Assembly (NCBI GenBank): GCA_003075315.1
Contig: QDFQ01000001.1
Coordinates: 657,870-721,869 of the forward strand
Reading direction: 5' to 3'
Source of the DNA: Arthrobacter sp. TPD3018
GTDB lineage: Bacteria; Pseudomonadota; Alphaproteobacteria; Sphingomonadales; Sphingomonadaceae
Length of the DNA: 64,000 nt
A model generated the notes under the pieces. It saw nothing but the letters and a program-made list of their open reading frames with translations, did no database searches and was not told where the DNA came from. The position numbers were made by a program, and so were the translations under genes. Of the stretch, positions 18,558 to 28,242 are shown piece by piece; the first letter of the stretch is position 1, and each line of letters starts with the position of its first letter.

Positions 18558-21086
18558 TCACACGTCCGGCAGCACCTGGTCCGCCACGCCCCAGCCCGCC
18601 AGTGCGCGTGACGTCGCCCGCTTCAGCAGTTCGTCCGCGTCGCGTACGGTCCAGCGTGCTGCCGTGTCGATGTCGCGCAATTCCGTCCACGACACGGGGG
18701 CCGACACCGGTGCGCCGGCCCGTGCCCGCGCCGAATAGGGCATGATCGCGGTGCTGCCGCGCTGGTTGCGCAGATAGTCAATGAAGATGCGGCCCTTGCG
18801 CTTCGCCTTGGTCGCGACCGCGACGAAGCGGTCCGGCTCCGCCGCGGCCAGCGCGCGCGCGAAGCGGTCGGCGAAATCCTTTACCGCGGGCCATTCCGCC
18901 TCGGGCTTGAGCGGCACGACGACATGGACGCCCTTGCCACCCGACAGCAATGGGAAGCTGACGAGGCCGATTTCCGCAAGCTGTGCACGGACGTGATCCG
19001 CGGCGGCCTTTGTTTCGGCGAAGCCCAGGCCCTCGTCGGGGTCGAGATCGATCACCAGCCGGTCGGGCCTCTCAATCGCGTCGACGTGGCTCCCCCAGCC
19101 GTGAAATTCGATGCCCCCCATCTGCACGCAGGCGACCAGACCGTCGGCGCTGTCGACGTACAGGTACGGCTCGACGCTGCCGTCCTTTTCGCGCACGTCG
19201 ACATGGTGGACGTGTTCGCCGAAGCTGCCCGCGTCGTGCTTCTGGAAGAAGCATTGTTTGGCGCGGCCTTGCGGACAGCGGACCAGACTGAGCGGGCGGC
19301 GCGCGACCCAGGGCAGCATGATCGGGCTGAGCGCCGCATAATAATCGGCGAGTTCGCCCTTGGTGACGTTGCTTTCGGGGAAGATCACGCGGTCGCGATT
19401 GCTGACCTTGACGTGGATGTCCGGCGTGTCGCCTTGGTCGGGGGCGGGTTCGGGCACTTCCGCGACGACCGTTTCGGCGGGTTTGTCGCCGCGCAGGCCC
19501 AGGAAGCTCGCATGGCGCAGCAGGCCATCGGGCGTCGTCTCCGCAAAGGCAATCTCCGCGACCAGCTCGGGGCGAACCCAGCGGGCGCCGCGGATGGCTG
19601 CGCGAAAGGGTTTCAGCGCGGTCGCGTCGACCGGGGGCGCGTCCGTCTTGAGCGTCGCGAGGCGTTCGGCCAGATCGTCCATCGTCGCGGCATCGAAGCC
19701 GGTGCCGACCTTGCCCGTGTACCGCCAGCCCCCGGTCTTGCCATCGCCTTCGCGCACGCCCAGCAGCAGTGACTTGAAGCCCCGGCGCTTGTCGGACGGC
19801 ACCCAGCCGAGGATGACGAACTCCTGGCGGCGCGTGCATTTCGCCTTCAACCATGTGCGGTTGCGCCCGCCGGTATAGGGCGCGTCGGCGCGTTTCGACA
19901 CTACGCCTTCCATCCCCTCGCGGCACATCGCATCGAACAATTGCTCGCCCGAGCCGAGGACGTGTTCGGAGAATTGCAGGCGCCCGTCGTCGCCGACGAT
20001 GCCGCGCAGCCGCTCCTTGCGTTCGACGGTCGTCAGGCCGGTCAGGTCCTCGCCGTCGAGCGACAGCAGATCGAAGGCGAACAGCGTCATCGCGCCGCCC
20101 GCACCGATCGCGTCCTTCAGTGTCGAGAAATCGGGCTTGCCGTCCTTGAACGCGACGATCTCGCCGTCGATCAGCGCAGACGAAACGGGGAGGGCGGCAG
20201 CGGCTTCTGCGATGCCCGCAAACTTGTCGGTCCAGTCGAGGCCGTTGCGGGTGTAGACCTTGGCCGCTCCATCCGCGACCGCGACGAGCGCGCGATAGCC
20301 GTCGTACTTCATTTCGTGCAGCCAGCCGGTGCCGGCGGGCACGCTGTCGACCAGGGTGCAGAGTTGGGGGTCCCGGAAAGCGGGCAGATCCCCGCCCGAC
20401 CGCCGGGACCGAGGGCGCCTTTGCGCCTTGGCGGAGGCCGCTTTCTTCGGGGTGGGCGCTGCCTTCGTCGTGCTGCGCTTGCTGCGCGCCCCGCTCCGCG
20501 CCGGGGCGGGTTTGCCTTCGGCGATCTCCATCATCGTCCGGCCGGTCGACACGCTCGTCAGCGCTTCCTCGACCAACGTGTCGGTACCACCGGCGTGCGC
20601 GTCGTCGATCTTGCGCAACAGCCAATTCTCGCGCTTTTCTTTGCCGCGCGGCGTCAGGCGGATCAGCAGCCATTCGCCCTTCATCCGCTCGCCATCGAGG
20701 ACGAAGTGGAGGTGCCCCTTGTCGATATCGTTGGCAGACTTGCCCGCAACCGGCGCCCAGGTGCCGCGGTCCCACAGCATCACCGTGCCGCCACCATATT
20801 CCCCTTCGGGGATCGTGCCCTCGAACGTCGCGTACGACAAAGGATGATCCTCGGTGCGCACCGCGAGGCGCTTTTCGTCGGGGTCGAGGCTGGGGCCGCG
20901 CGTTACCGCCCAGCTTTTGAGGACACCGTCCGCTTCGAGGCGGAAGTCCCAGTGGAGGCGGGTGGCGTCATGCTTCTGCACGATGAAGCTGTTGCCGTTG
21001 CCGGGTGCGAGCGTACCCGCCGGCTCCGCCGTCCTCGCGAAATCCCGCTTGGCGTTATAGCGGGCGAGCGGATCGGTCTCAGGCAC
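18558..21086 (-). CDS. ligD: Multifunctional ATP-dependent DNA ligase D
   Basis: Seals double-strand breaks by non-homologous end joining together with Ku. The 842-residue protein has the Pseudomonas-type order: 3'-phosphoesterase (residues about 30-190; His39, His45 and His81 visible), a Lys/Ala/Arg-rich linker (about 192-230), ligase with the nucleotidyl lysine K260 in EMKYDGYR and the OB domain, then the primase-like polymerase (from about 545) with the DLDPDEG metal site and SGGKGVHVVVP. The start is GTG 21086, overlapping the end of ku by 8 bases, so the two are co-translated. Confidence 0.96.
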   Translation of the reverse strand: MPETDPLARYNAKRDFARTAEPAGTLAPGNGNSFIVQKHDATRLHWDFRLEADGVLKSWAVTRGPSLDPDEKRLAVRTEDHPLSYATFEGTIPEGEYGGGTVMLWDRGTWAPVAGKSANDIDKGHLHFVLDGERMKGEWLLIRLTPRGKEKRENWLLRKIDDAHAGGTDTLVEEALTSVSTGRTMMEIAEGKPAPARSGARSKRSTTKAAPTPKKAASAKAQRRPRSRRSGGDLPAFRDPQLCTLVDSVPAGTGWLHEMKYDGYRALVAVADGAAKVYTRNGLDWTDKFAGIAEAAAALPVSSALIDGEIVAFKDGKPDFSTLKDAIGAGGAMTLFAFDLLSLDGEDLTGLTTVERKERLRGIVGDDGRLQFSEHVLGSGEQLFDAMCREGMEGVVSKRADAPYTGGRNRTWLKAKCTRRQEFVILGWVPSDKRRGFKSLLLGVREGDGKTGGWRYTGKVGTGFDAATMDDLAERLATLKTDAPPVDATALKPFRAAIRGARWVRPELVAEIAFAETTPDGLLRHASFLGLRGDKPAETVVAEVPEPAPDQGDTPDIHVKVSNRDRVIFPESNVTKGELADYYAALSPIMLPWVARRPLSLVRCPQGRAKQCFFQKHDAGSFGEHVHHVDVREKDGSVEPYLYVDSADGLVACVQMGGIEFHGWGSHVDAIERPDRLVIDLDPDEGLGFAETKAAADHVRAQLAEIGLVSFPLLSGGKGVHVVVPLKPEAEWPAVKDFADRFARALAAAEPDRFVAVATKAKRKGRIFIDYLRNQRGSTAIMPYSARARAGAPVSAPVSWTELRDIDTAARWTVRDADELLKRATSRALAGWGVADQVLPDV

Positions 21087-21954
21087 GTTTCTTCGCCGGC
21101 GCGCGTTTGGCGGGGGCCTTCTTGGCCGTGGGCTTTTTGCTCGGCGTCGCCTTGGCTGCCGACCCGCCCGATTTCTCCATCGACTTCTTCAGCGCCGCCA
21201 TCAAGTCGACGACGTTGCTACTCTTGGCGGGTGTGTCGTCGTCGACCTCCTCGATCACCTTGCCCTTCGTCTTGCGCTTGCGCTCGATCAGGTCCTTCAG
21301 CGCGTCGACGTAGCGGTCGTGGAACTCCTGCGGGTCGAAGGCGGCGCTCTTCTTGTCGATCAGCGCCTCGGCAAGGTCGAGCAATTCGCTGTCGGGCTTG
21401 GCGTCGGGGATTTCGCGGAAATAGCTCTGCGCCTTGTTCACCTCGTCCGCGTAGCGCAGCGTTTCCAGTACCATGCCGCGGCCACATGGCTTCAGGCTGA
21501 CGACATATTCGCGCCCGCGCATCGCCAGTTGACCGAGCCCCACTTTCTTCGTCCGCCGCAACGCCTCGCGCAGCACGATGAACGCCTCCTCGGCCAGATC
21601 GTCCGCGGGCACGACGAAATAGGGCTTTTCGTAATAGAGGACGGGAATCTCGTCGGCGTCGACGAACTGGGTCAGCTCCAGCGTCTTCTTCGATTCGAGC
21701 TTCACCGCGTCGATCTCGTCCTGCTCCAGCAGCACGAACTCGCCCTTCGACACCTCATAGCCCTTCATGATCTCGTCGGTGTCGACGGGGCCGACGCCGG
21801 TGACGACCTTCTCGTAATGGATCGGCTTGCCGCTGGGTTCGTGGATCTGCTTGAAGGCGACGCTGGCGCCGCTTTTCGTGGCCGAATAGATTTCGACCGG
21901 TATCGACACCAGCGCGAGCCGGATCTGTCCTTGCCAATAAGCGCGTGCGGGCAT
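21079..21954 (-). CDS. ku: Non-homologous end-joining protein Ku
   Basis: The 291-residue bacterial Ku forms a ring on DNA ends and recruits LigD. It begins [20 protein letters not shown], the family start, and contains the [12 protein letters not shown] and AMRGREYVV segments of the beta-barrel core. A Lys/Ala/Pro-rich C-terminal tail of about 40 residues is of the kind linked to DNA threading and LigD contact. Overlaps ligD by 8 bases. Divergent from pdxH. Confidence 0.96.
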   Translation of the reverse strand: MPARAYWQGQIRLALVSIPVEIYSATKSGASVAFKQIHEPSGKPIHYEKVVTGVGPVDTDEIMKGYEVSKGEFVLLEQDEIDAVKLESKKTLELTQFVDADEIPVLYYEKPYFVVPADDLAEEAFIVLREALRRTKKVGLGQLAMRGREYVVSLKPCGRGMVLETLRYADEVNKAQSYFREIPDAKPDSELLDLAEALIDKKSAAFDPQEFHDRYVDALKDLIERKRKTKGKVIEEVDDDTPAKSSNVVDLMAALKKSMEKSGGSAAKATPSKKPTAKKAPAKRAPAKKRA

Positions 21955-22075
21955 TGCGAGGGCTTTCCGTTGCGGAAGCGATTCAATTCATGGAAGAAAG
22001 AGTCGTTCCCGCTACTCCTCCCCCTGGCGAGGGAGGAATTTTCCCTTGGCATGTTTTTCCGCTAAGGGGCCGGCC

Positions 22076-22654
22076 ATGGCCGACGATCCCTTCGCGCTGT
22101 TCGACGCCTGGTATGCCGAGGCGAAAGACAGCGAACTCAATGACCCCAATGCGATGGCGCTCGCCACCGTCGATGCCGCCGGGCAGCCTTCGGTACGCAT
22201 GGTGTTACTGAAGGGGCACGACCCCGACGGCTTCGTGTTCTACACCAACCGCGAAAGCCGCAAGGCGGGCGATCTGGCGGCGGTGCCCAAGGCGGCGCTG
22301 CTGTTCCACTGGAAGTCGCTGCGCCGGCAAATTCGCATCGAGGGCGCCGTGACCCAGGCGACCGACTCCGAGTCGGACGCGTATTTCGCGTCGCGCGGCC
22401 GCGATTCGCAGCTGGGTGCCTGGGCATCGGACCAGTCGCGGCCCCTTGATACGCGCGAAACGTTCGAGGCCCGCTTCGCCGAGATGCAGGCTCGGTTTGA
22501 GGGGGGCGACGTGCCGCGGCCGCCGCATTGGGGCGGCTATCGCGTGACGCCGCAGACAATCGAATTCTGGCAGGATCGTGCGCATCGCCTGCACGAACGC
22601 CGCCTGTTCAAGCGGACCGATACGGGCTGGACCGAAGGATTGCTGTTCCCATGA
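22076..22654 (+). CDS. pdxH: Pyridoxamine 5'-phosphate oxidase
   Basis: Oxidises pyridoxine or pyridoxamine 5'-phosphate to PLP with FMN and oxygen. 192 residues from ATG 22076. Recognisable features are [18 protein letters not shown] for FMN and phosphate binding, [27 protein letters not shown] and the C-terminal RLHERRLF. The frame is open from further upstream but homology begins at MADDPFALF. It is followed by a cation transporter and a PhzF protein through TGA/ATG overlaps, an apparent operon. A small inverted repeat (TCCTCCC facing GGGAGGA) precedes it at about 22,016-22,036. Confidence 0.95.
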   Translation: MADDPFALFDAWYAEAKDSELNDPNAMALATVDAAGQPSVRMVLLKGHDPDGFVFYTNRESRKAGDLAAVPKAALLFHWKSLRRQIRIEGAVTQATDSESDAYFASRGRDSQLGAWASDQSRPLDTRETFEARFAEMQARFEGGDVPRPPHWGGYRVTPQTIEFWQDRAHRLHERRLFKRTDTGWTEGLLFP

Positions 22655-23604
22655 CGCGCGACGAACAACGCCGTTTCCTGCCGCTGGCGACCCGCGCCGC
22701 GCTCGCCAGCGTCAGCATGGCCTGCTTCCTGCTGGCGCTGAAAAGCTTTGCGGCATGGCACACTGGATCAGTCGCGATGCTCGGCAGCCTGGCCGACACC
22801 GCGCTCGATCTGCTTGCCAGCCTCGTGACGCTGTACGGCGTGCGACTCGCGGCGACGCCGGCGGATCACGATCACCGCTTCGGCCATGGCAAGGCGGAGG
22901 CGCTGGCGGCGCTGTTCCAGGTCGCGCTGATCACCGCATCGGCGGCGGGCATCGCGTGGCGCGCGATCACGGCGCTGGGCGAGAACGGGCCGACGGCGGA
23001 CGCCGAATTCGGCATCGGCGTGTCGCTGATCGCGATCGTCGCGACGATCGTGCTGCTCTGGTATCAGCGCCGCATCATCCGATCGACGGGTTCGGTCGCG
23101 ATCATGGCGGACAACGTCCATTATCAGTCCGACGTGCTGCTCAACGGATCGGTGATTCTGGCGCTGGTGGTCGACCAGTATCTGGGCTGGCACAAGGCGG
23201 ACCCGATCTTCGGCATCGCGATCGCGTTGTGGCTCGCCTGGGGTGCGTTCCAGGCGTCGTCCAACGCGATCGACCAGCTGATGGACAAGGAATGGCCCGA
23301 GGATCAGCGCGCCGCCTTCCTCGACGTCGCCGCGCGCCAGCCGGGACTGAAGGGCATCCACGATTTCCGGACGCGCCGATCCGGCAGCCACGATTTCGCG
23401 CAATTCCACATGGAGGTCGATCGCAACCTGACGGTCGGCGCTGCGCATGACATCGTCGAGGGCGTCGAGCGCAACCTCAGGCAGATGTTTCCGAAGGTGG
23501 AAGTGCTCATCCACCTCGATCCCGAAGGCCATGTCGATACCGACAATCCGCTGGTCGAGGCCGACGTGACGCCGCACTGGTTCGGCAAGCGGGTGGGCTA
23601 TTGA
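22651..23604 (+). CDS. Cation diffusion facilitator (FieF-type) metal exporter
   Basis: 317 residues with six membrane spans and the cytoplasmic C-terminal domain of CDF proteins. The metal site aspartates of span 2 lie in [14 protein letters not shown] and the span 3 start has [17 protein letters not shown], the FieF signature; the second site is in [12 protein letters not shown]. By family it exports Fe(II), Zn(II) or Cd(II) in exchange for protons. The cytoplasmic domain ends with [12 protein letters not shown]-like sequence (here [14 protein letters not shown]). ATG overlaps the pdxH stop (ATGA). Confidence 0.93.
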   Translation: MTRDEQRRFLPLATRAALASVSMACFLLALKSFAAWHTGSVAMLGSLADTALDLLASLVTLYGVRLAATPADHDHRFGHGKAEALAALFQVALITASAAGIAWRAITALGENGPTADAEFGIGVSLIAIVATIVLLWYQRRIIRSTGSVAIMADNVHYQSDVLLNGSVILALVVDQYLGWHKADPIFGIAIALWLAWGAFQASSNAIDQLMDKEWPEDQRAAFLDVAARQPGLKGIHDFRTRRSGSHDFAQFHMEVDRNLTVGAAHDIVEGVERNLRQMFPKVEVLIHLDPEGHVDTDNPLVEADVTPHWFGKRVGY

Positions 23605-24401
23605 TGCGTATCCCCTTCGCCCAGATCGATGCCTTTGCGGAAAGCGCGTTCGGCGGCAATCCGGCGGCGGTGATGCCGCTCGCCGCGTGGCTGGCCGATG
23701 ACGTGCTCCAGCAGATCGCCAGCGAGAACAACCTCAGCGAGACGGCCTTCATCGTGCCGCATGACGGCGATGATGCCGATTTCGATCTGCGCTGGTTCAC
23801 CCCCGCCGCCGAGGTGGCGCTGTGCGGCCACGCGACGCTCGCGAGTGGGCATTTCGTGCTGTCGTCGGATGCGGCGCTGACGCGGGTGCGCTTCGCGACG
23901 CGGCAGGCGGGCATCCTGGAGGTGGCGCGCGATGGCGACCGCTATCGCGTGGCGCTGCCGGCATGGGGGCCCAGCCCAGAACCGTTGGCCGGCGTCGTCG
24001 CGGCGCTGGGCGTGACCGACCCGGTCGAGACGCTGTGGCACGACAAGGGCTATGCCGTGGTCGTCGTCGCCGACGAGGCGGCGGTGCGCGCCGTCCGCCC
24101 GGACGATCGCGCGTTGACCGCAGAGGGGCCGATCGTCGCGATCGTCACCGCGCGCGGGCAGGCGACCGACATAGTCAGCCGCGCCTTCACGCCCTATTAC
24201 GACATTTCCGAAGACCCGGTGACCGGCGCGGCGCATGCGGTGGTCGTGCCCTATTGGGCGCAGAAACTGGGGCGGGATCGCTTTACGGCGTATCAGGCGA
24301 GCAAGCGCGGCGGGCTGCTGTCCTGCGCACTGGAAGGCGACCGCGTGGTGCTGGGCGGGGCGTGCGTGACGGTGATCGAGGGGACGTTTCTGCTGCCGTA
24401 G
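23604..24401 (+). CDS. PhzF-family isomerase/epimerase-like protein
   Basis: 265 residues with the two-domain diaminopimelate-epimerase-like fold of PhzF proteins: PFAQIDAFAESAFGGNPAAV at the N-terminus, the catalytic Glu in ENNLSETAFI, and WFTPAAEVALCGHATLA. The second domain carries the DPVTGAAHAVV motif. PhzF itself isomerises a phenazine precursor, but no phenazine genes are here, so the substrate is unknown. ATG overlaps the transporter stop by one base. Confidence 0.9.
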   Translation: MRIPFAQIDAFAESAFGGNPAAVMPLAAWLADDVLQQIASENNLSETAFIVPHDGDDADFDLRWFTPAAEVALCGHATLASGHFVLSSDAALTRVRFATRQAGILEVARDGDRYRVALPAWGPSPEPLAGVVAALGVTDPVETLWHDKGYAVVVVADEAAVRAVRPDDRALTAEGPIVAIVTARGQATDIVSRAFTPYYDISEDPVTGAAHAVVVPYWAQKLGRDRFTAYQASKRGGLLSCALEGDRVVLGGACVTVIEGTFLLP

Positions 24402-24423
24402 GGTGGCCCCGTCTCATAACCAA

Positions 24424-24519
24424 CGTCATTCCCGCGAAGGCGGGAATCCAGACGCGCGGACCTTCGCGAAAGAGCCGCACCGTTAGCGGTTCTGGATTCC
24501 CGCCTTCGCGGGAATGACG
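24424..24519. repeat. REP-like bipartite palindrome, ATTCCCGC type
   Basis: Left arm CGTCATTCCCGCGAAGGCGG, right arm its near-perfect inverted copy ending GCGGGAATGACG. Between the convergent PhzF and UvrB/C-motif genes. Confidence 0.88.
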
Positions 24520-24537
24520 GCGGGCGGGGGCAGGCGC

Positions 24538-24792
24538 CTACCGCTTCCGCCCCTTGGTCATCGGATCGGGCTTCTTCGGCTTCACCCATCCCGCCGGCGG
24601 TTCGACCTGCTGGCGACTCGTGCCGAGACCCATTGCGCCGGGCTGTTGACGCGTCAGACCGGCGGGGTCCGCGTCCTCGCCGCCGGCGCGCAACAGGCTG
24701 ATGCGGTCGCGTAATTCCGCGGCCTTGGCGAAATCGAGCGCTTCCGCTGCTGCCTCCATCTCCGCCTGCAGCGCCGCGATCGAGACGGTCAT
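24538..24792 (-). CDS. Small UvrB/UvrC-motif protein
   Basis: 84 residues. The N-terminal 35 residues are a UVR motif ([20 protein letters not shown] then LRDRI), a helical hairpin used for protein contacts in UvrB, UvrC and some Clp-related proteins. The rest is a Pro/Lys-rich tail without known domain. It cannot be a nuclease on its own; an adaptor role is likely. The start overlaps the mnmA stop by 4 bases, so it is co-translated with mnmA. Confidence 0.8.
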   Translation of the reverse strand: MTVSIAALQAEMEAAAEALDFAKAAELRDRISLLRAGGEDADPAGLTRQQPGAMGLGTSRQQVEPPAGWVKPKKPDPMTKGRKR

Positions 24793-25901
24793 GCCGCCGC
24801 CGCGAGTGCTGCGGCTTCGGTCGCCGCGATCCAGCCGCCGCCGAGCACCCGGTCATCGGCGTAGAGTACCGCCGCCTGGCCCGGCGCGACGCCATATTCG
24901 GGGGCATCGAACATCAGGCGGTCGCCCTCCAGTCGCGCTGGTACCGGCTTGGCCATCGAGCGCACCTTGGCGGTCAGCGGCCCGTCATGGTCGCCGCCGA
25001 TCCAGTTCACGCCGCTTAGCCGCGCCGCCGCCACGGCCAGCGCCGCGCGGGGGCCAACGACCACCTGCCGGCTCGCGGCATCGACCCGCACGACATAGAG
25101 TGGTTCGGGGCTGCCGCCAATTTCGAGACCGCGGCGCTGGCCGACGGTAAAGTGGATGATGCCGCGATGCGTGCCGAGCTTGGCGCCGTTGAGGTCGACG
25201 ATATCCCCCGCGGTATCGGCCTCGGGCCGCAATTTGCGCACCAGCCCGGCATAATCGCCGTCGGGGACGAAGCAGATGTCCTGACTGTCGGGCTTGCCCG
25301 CAACGGCAAGGCCCATCTCCGCCGCGATCTCGCGCACCCGCGCCTTGGGCAGGCCGCCCAGCGGAAAGCGCAGATAGTCGAGCTGCTCCTGCGTCGTCGC
25401 AAACAGGAAGTAACTCTGGTCTCGCGCGGGATCAGCGCCGCGATGCAACTCGGCGCCGGTGGCCCCCGCGATACGACGGACATAATGGCCCGTGGCAAGG
25501 CAATCGGCACCGAGATCGCGGGCGAGGGCGAGCAGATCGGTGAACTTGGGGCCGGTGTTGCACTGGACGCAGGGAATCGGCGTCTGGCCGGCGAGATAGG
25601 CGTCGGCGAAGGTATCGACCACCGTCTCGCGAAATCGGCTTTCATGGTCGAAGACGTAATGCGCGATGCCCAGCCGGTCGCACACCGCGCGTGCGTCGCG
25701 AATATCGCGGCCGGCGCAGCAGCTGCCCGAGCGCCCCGTCGCCTCGCCATGATCGTAAAGCTGCAAGGTCACGCCGATCGTCTCGGCGCCGGTGCGCGCG
25801 GCGAGCGCCGCCACCACCGAACTGTCGACGCCGCCCGACATGGCAACGACGATGCGCCGCGCGGAGAGGGGGGCGGGCAGCTGGAAATCCGTGTCGTCCA
25901 T
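24789..25901 (-). CDS. mnmA: tRNA-specific 2-thiouridylase
   Basis: Adds sulfur to U34 of tRNA Lys, Glu and Gln. 370 residues from ATG 25901; the frame continues upstream but the family begins here. The PP-loop [13 protein letters not shown] is near residue 20, the catalytic cysteines lie in [12 protein letters not shown] and [13 protein letters not shown], and the tRNA-binding and beta-barrel domains follow ([10 protein letters not shown]). An unusual [12 protein letters not shown] segment matches the alphaproteobacterial form. Confidence 0.95.
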   Translation of the reverse strand: MDDTDFQLPAPLSARRIVVAMSGGVDSSVVAALAARTGAETIGVTLQLYDHGEATGRSGSCCAGRDIRDARAVCDRLGIAHYVFDHESRFRETVVDTFADAYLAGQTPIPCVQCNTGPKFTDLLALARDLGADCLATGHYVRRIAGATGAELHRGADPARDQSYFLFATTQEQLDYLRFPLGGLPKARVREIAAEMGLAVAGKPDSQDICFVPDGDYAGLVRKLRPEADTAGDIVDLNGAKLGTHRGIIHFTVGQRRGLEIGGSPEPLYVVRVDAASRQVVVGPRAALAVAAARLSGVNWIGGDHDGPLTAKVRSMAKPVPARLEGDRLMFDAPEYGVAPGQAAVLYADDRVLGGGWIAATEAAALAAAA

Positions 25902-26392
25902 AACGGTCGTCTCATACGCCGTTGGCGGTGGAACCGCAAAGTAAGGATGGTTCACATATTCTTGCACCGGGCTTTACCCGACCTTCACCCCGGCGGGGAT
26001 AAAGCCGTTTCTCCCTAGTGAGTAACACGAGTGCAGCCGCGTTGGATCTCAGCTTTCCCGGTTTCGACAGACGCAGCGAAGTCAGCCGGCTTCCCCGCGA
26101 TCTGTCCGCGGCCGTGGCGGATGTGGCGACGCGGCAGGGTGTGCCACCGGCGCTCCGTTCCGACATGCGGAGCGGCCGGACGGGACATCGTTCACGGCTG
26201 CTGCACCCGCTCGACTGTGCCTTCAACGGCGCGGTGGCGATGCTGTTGCGGACGTTGACCGGTGCCGGAAACGGCGATGCTCACGAACATGAAGACGGCG
26301 TTTACCTAGGCGTTTCAGCCGATCTTCAAGACCGTGTCGCTAGGGACAGTGCTGCTTTCAGAGAGGGGGCCCCCCGCCCCGATCGAGGTTGA
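25902..26392. other. Intergenic region between mnmA and sciP, no supported gene
   Basis: A plus-strand frame from GTG 26018 to 26392 (124 codons) and a minus-strand frame at 25912-26226 cross it, but neither has a ribosome site or recognisable domain. The plus frame ends directly against the sciP start. The region presumably holds the divergent mnmA and sciP promoters; I see no convincing operator. Confidence 0.4.
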
Positions 26393-26695
26393 ATGATGAT
26401 TGAAAATCAGAAAATCCGCCCCGCCAAGGTCATCGGCCCGCTCGGCGAGTCGCTGACGCTCGATACGCTGCCGCCGCCGTCGACGACGCGCTGGGTGGTG
26501 CGCCGCAAGGCAGAGGTGGTCGCCGCGGTGAACGGCGGGCTGCTGACGGTGGACGAGGTCTGCACGCGCTATGGTTTGACGGTGGAGGAATTCGCCGGGT
26601 GGCAGCGCGCGATCGACCGGTCGGGCATGCCGGGACTGCGCGTCACGCGCATCCAGCACTATAAGTCGCTGTACGAGCGCCAGCAGAAATATTGA
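26393..26695 (+). CDS. sciP: SciP-type CtrA inhibitor (DUF1153)
   Basis: 100 residues (99 if the second ATG at 26396, better spaced from GAGG, is used). The protein is the DUF1153 helix-turn-helix: IGPLGESLTLDTLPPPSTTR, VRRKAEVVAAVNGGLLTVDE, CTRYGLTVEEFAGWQRAID, then RVTRIQHYKSLYERQQKY. In Caulobacter SciP binds the response regulator CtrA and blocks its transcriptional activation in G1 cells. The role here is by family; ctrA is not in the window. Confidence 0.9.
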   Translation: MMIENQKIRPAKVIGPLGESLTLDTLPPPSTTRWVVRRKAEVVAAVNGGLLTVDEVCTRYGLTVEEFAGWQRAIDRSGMPGLRVTRIQHYKSLYERQQKY

Positions 26696-26793
26696 TCGAT
26701 ATCGTACGCTAGACCGAAACGCGTGCGGAACATTTATCCGGCCTCATGAGTCTTTCCGCCAGAGCCCACGCCGGGCGATAAACGGAGGGACTT

Positions 26794-27051
26794 ATGGGTA
26801 TCATTCTTTGGCTCATCATCGGCGGTGTCATCGGTTGGCTCGCCAGCATCATCATGCGCACCGACGCGCAGCAGGGCATTTTCCTGAACATCGTCGTCGG
26901 TATCGTTGGCGCCTTCATCGGCGGCCTGATCATCTCGGGCGGTTCGATCAACAACGCGCCGCTGAACGTCACGTCGTTCCTGGTGTCGCTGCTGGGTGCG
27001 GTGATCCTGCTCGGGATCGTGAACCTCGTGCGTCGTGGCAGCGTGCGCTAA
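26794..27051 (+). CDS. GlsB/YeaQ/YmgE-family small membrane protein
   Basis: 85 residues with three closely spaced membrane spans: GIILWLIIGGVIGWLASIIM, NIVVGIVGAFIGGLII and SFLVSLLGAVILLGIVNLV. Glycine-rich spans and the RTDAQQGI loop are characteristic of the transglycosylase-associated protein family (PF04226). Members are often induced by stress in stationary phase; the molecular role is unknown. Monocistronic, with its own terminator. Confidence 0.92.
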   Translation: MGIILWLIIGGVIGWLASIIMRTDAQQGIFLNIVVGIVGAFIGGLIISGGSINNAPLNVTSFLVSLLGAVILLGIVNLVRRGSVR

Positions 27052-27078
27052 GCGCCGCATCCCCTCGAGGTTGAAGAA

Positions 27079-27109
27079 AGGGCCGTCCGGGCAACCGGGC
27101 GGCCCTTTT
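27079..27109 (+). terminator. Intrinsic terminator after the GlsB-like gene
   Basis: Stem GGGCCGTCCGG, loop GCAA, arm CCGGGCGGCCC, then four T. About 28 bases after the stop codon. Confidence 0.85.
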
Positions 27110-27134
27110 CCGTGCGCCGGATCGACCGCTTCTT

Positions 27135-27241
27135 TCGGCATCCCGGCGGACGCCGGGATCCACGGACCGGGTGCCGTGGCAAAGTGGGTGGCCACTTCGA
27201 ACGCGTCGCAACCATGGATCCCGGCGTGCGCCGGGATGACG
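27135..27241. repeat. REP-like bipartite palindrome, ATCCCGGCG type
   Basis: Left arm GCATCCCGGCGGACGCCGGG, right arm ending GCCGGGATGACG, about 45 bases apart, with GGATCCA/TGGATCC at the inner edges. The first base pairs of the left arm have diverged. Between convergent genes. Confidence 0.8.
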
Positions 27242-27287
27242 AAGGGTAGGGGCGGTCGGCGAATGCCGCGAACCGCCCCGCCTCACC

Positions 27288-28022
27288 TCACTGCAGCAGG
27301 TAGCGTACCGACAGCGTGACGGTGACGTCCTTCTCGCCCGGTGCGATCTGCGTGGCGGCATCCGCCTTCATGGCGCGGACCATCATCGGCATGATCGGCG
27401 ATCCGCCATCGTTCTGGCCTGCTTCGGCAATCGAGATGACGCGCACCACGCGCATACCGGCGGCCGACGCGTACAGATCGGCGCGGGCACGGGCGCGCTT
27501 CACCGCATCCGCGCGTGCTTCGTCCAGCGCGGCATCGGGCTTGTCGATCGACAGGTTCGGCCCTTCGATCTGGTTAGCGCCTTCCGCCACCAACGCATCG
27601 AGCACGGTGCCGGCGCGCGCGACGTCGCGGAAGCGGACGCTGACCGTGTTGGTCGCCTGATAGCCGGTGATCGCCGGCGGCTGGCCGTCGGTGTAGCGAT
27701 ATTGCGGGTTGAGGCCGACGGTCGACGTCGCGATGTCGCGGGGCGCAATGCCGGCGCGCTTCAGGCTCGTCATCACGCGCGCCATCCGCTGCGCATTGTC
27801 GGACAGAGCGGCGGCGGCGGTCGGCGCCTGCGAAACGACGCCGGCCCGGATCGTCGCGATATCGGGCACGCGCGTGGTGCGGCCTTCCGCCTGGATGTCG
27901 AGGATCGTGCCCTGCGCGGGCACCAGCGGCTCGACCGTGGTCGGCAGGCTCTGCGCGTGCGCGGCGCCCGTCATCGTCACCAATCCGGCGGCAGCTCCTG
28001 CCAGCGCGGTCCAATATTTCAT
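27288..28022 (-). CDS. Periplasmic SIMPL-domain protein (DUF541)
   Basis: 244 residues from ATG 28022, preceded by GGGAG. A Sec signal peptide (cleavage after GAAHA, about residue 22) is followed by the SIMPL/DUF541 fold: ILDIQAEGRTTRVPDIATIR near the start and the KDVTVTLSVRYLL ending. Proteins of this family form oligomeric periplasmic or surface rings; one was linked to oxidative stress (YggE in E. coli). No operon partner is visible; it diverges from the RND adaptor. Confidence 0.9.
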   Translation of the reverse strand: MKYWTALAGAAAGLVTMTGAAHAQSLPTTVEPLVPAQGTILDIQAEGRTTRVPDIATIRAGVVSQAPTAAAALSDNAQRMARVMTSLKRAGIAPRDIATSTVGLNPQYRYTDGQPPAITGYQATNTVSVRFRDVARAGTVLDALVAEGANQIEGPNLSIDKPDAALDEARADAVKRARARADLYASAAGMRVVRVISIAEAGQNDGGSPIMPMMVRAMKADAATQIAPGEKDVTVTLSVRYLLQ

Positions 28023-28242
28023 CGCACGACTCCCGTTGTTGCGTGTCTGGGCGGTCTCTGCCGCCGATAAGGTCAACCGTTGCTGAACGACGTCGATCCG
28101 TTGCGTAGATCAATGGCTTGCGGCATGACGCGGCGACCGTGCGCCCATCGTAGCGACCAGGGCTTGAGTGCGGTGATATATTCCGATAACACAGTGTGAC
28201 GGGTACAGGCCGGACGTAAGCCGGGACGGGGATGGGACGGGC

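Noticed and set aside
26018-26392. 124-codon plus frame before sciP
   Set aside because: GTG start without ribosome site, no domain and atypical composition; kept only as an intergenic note.
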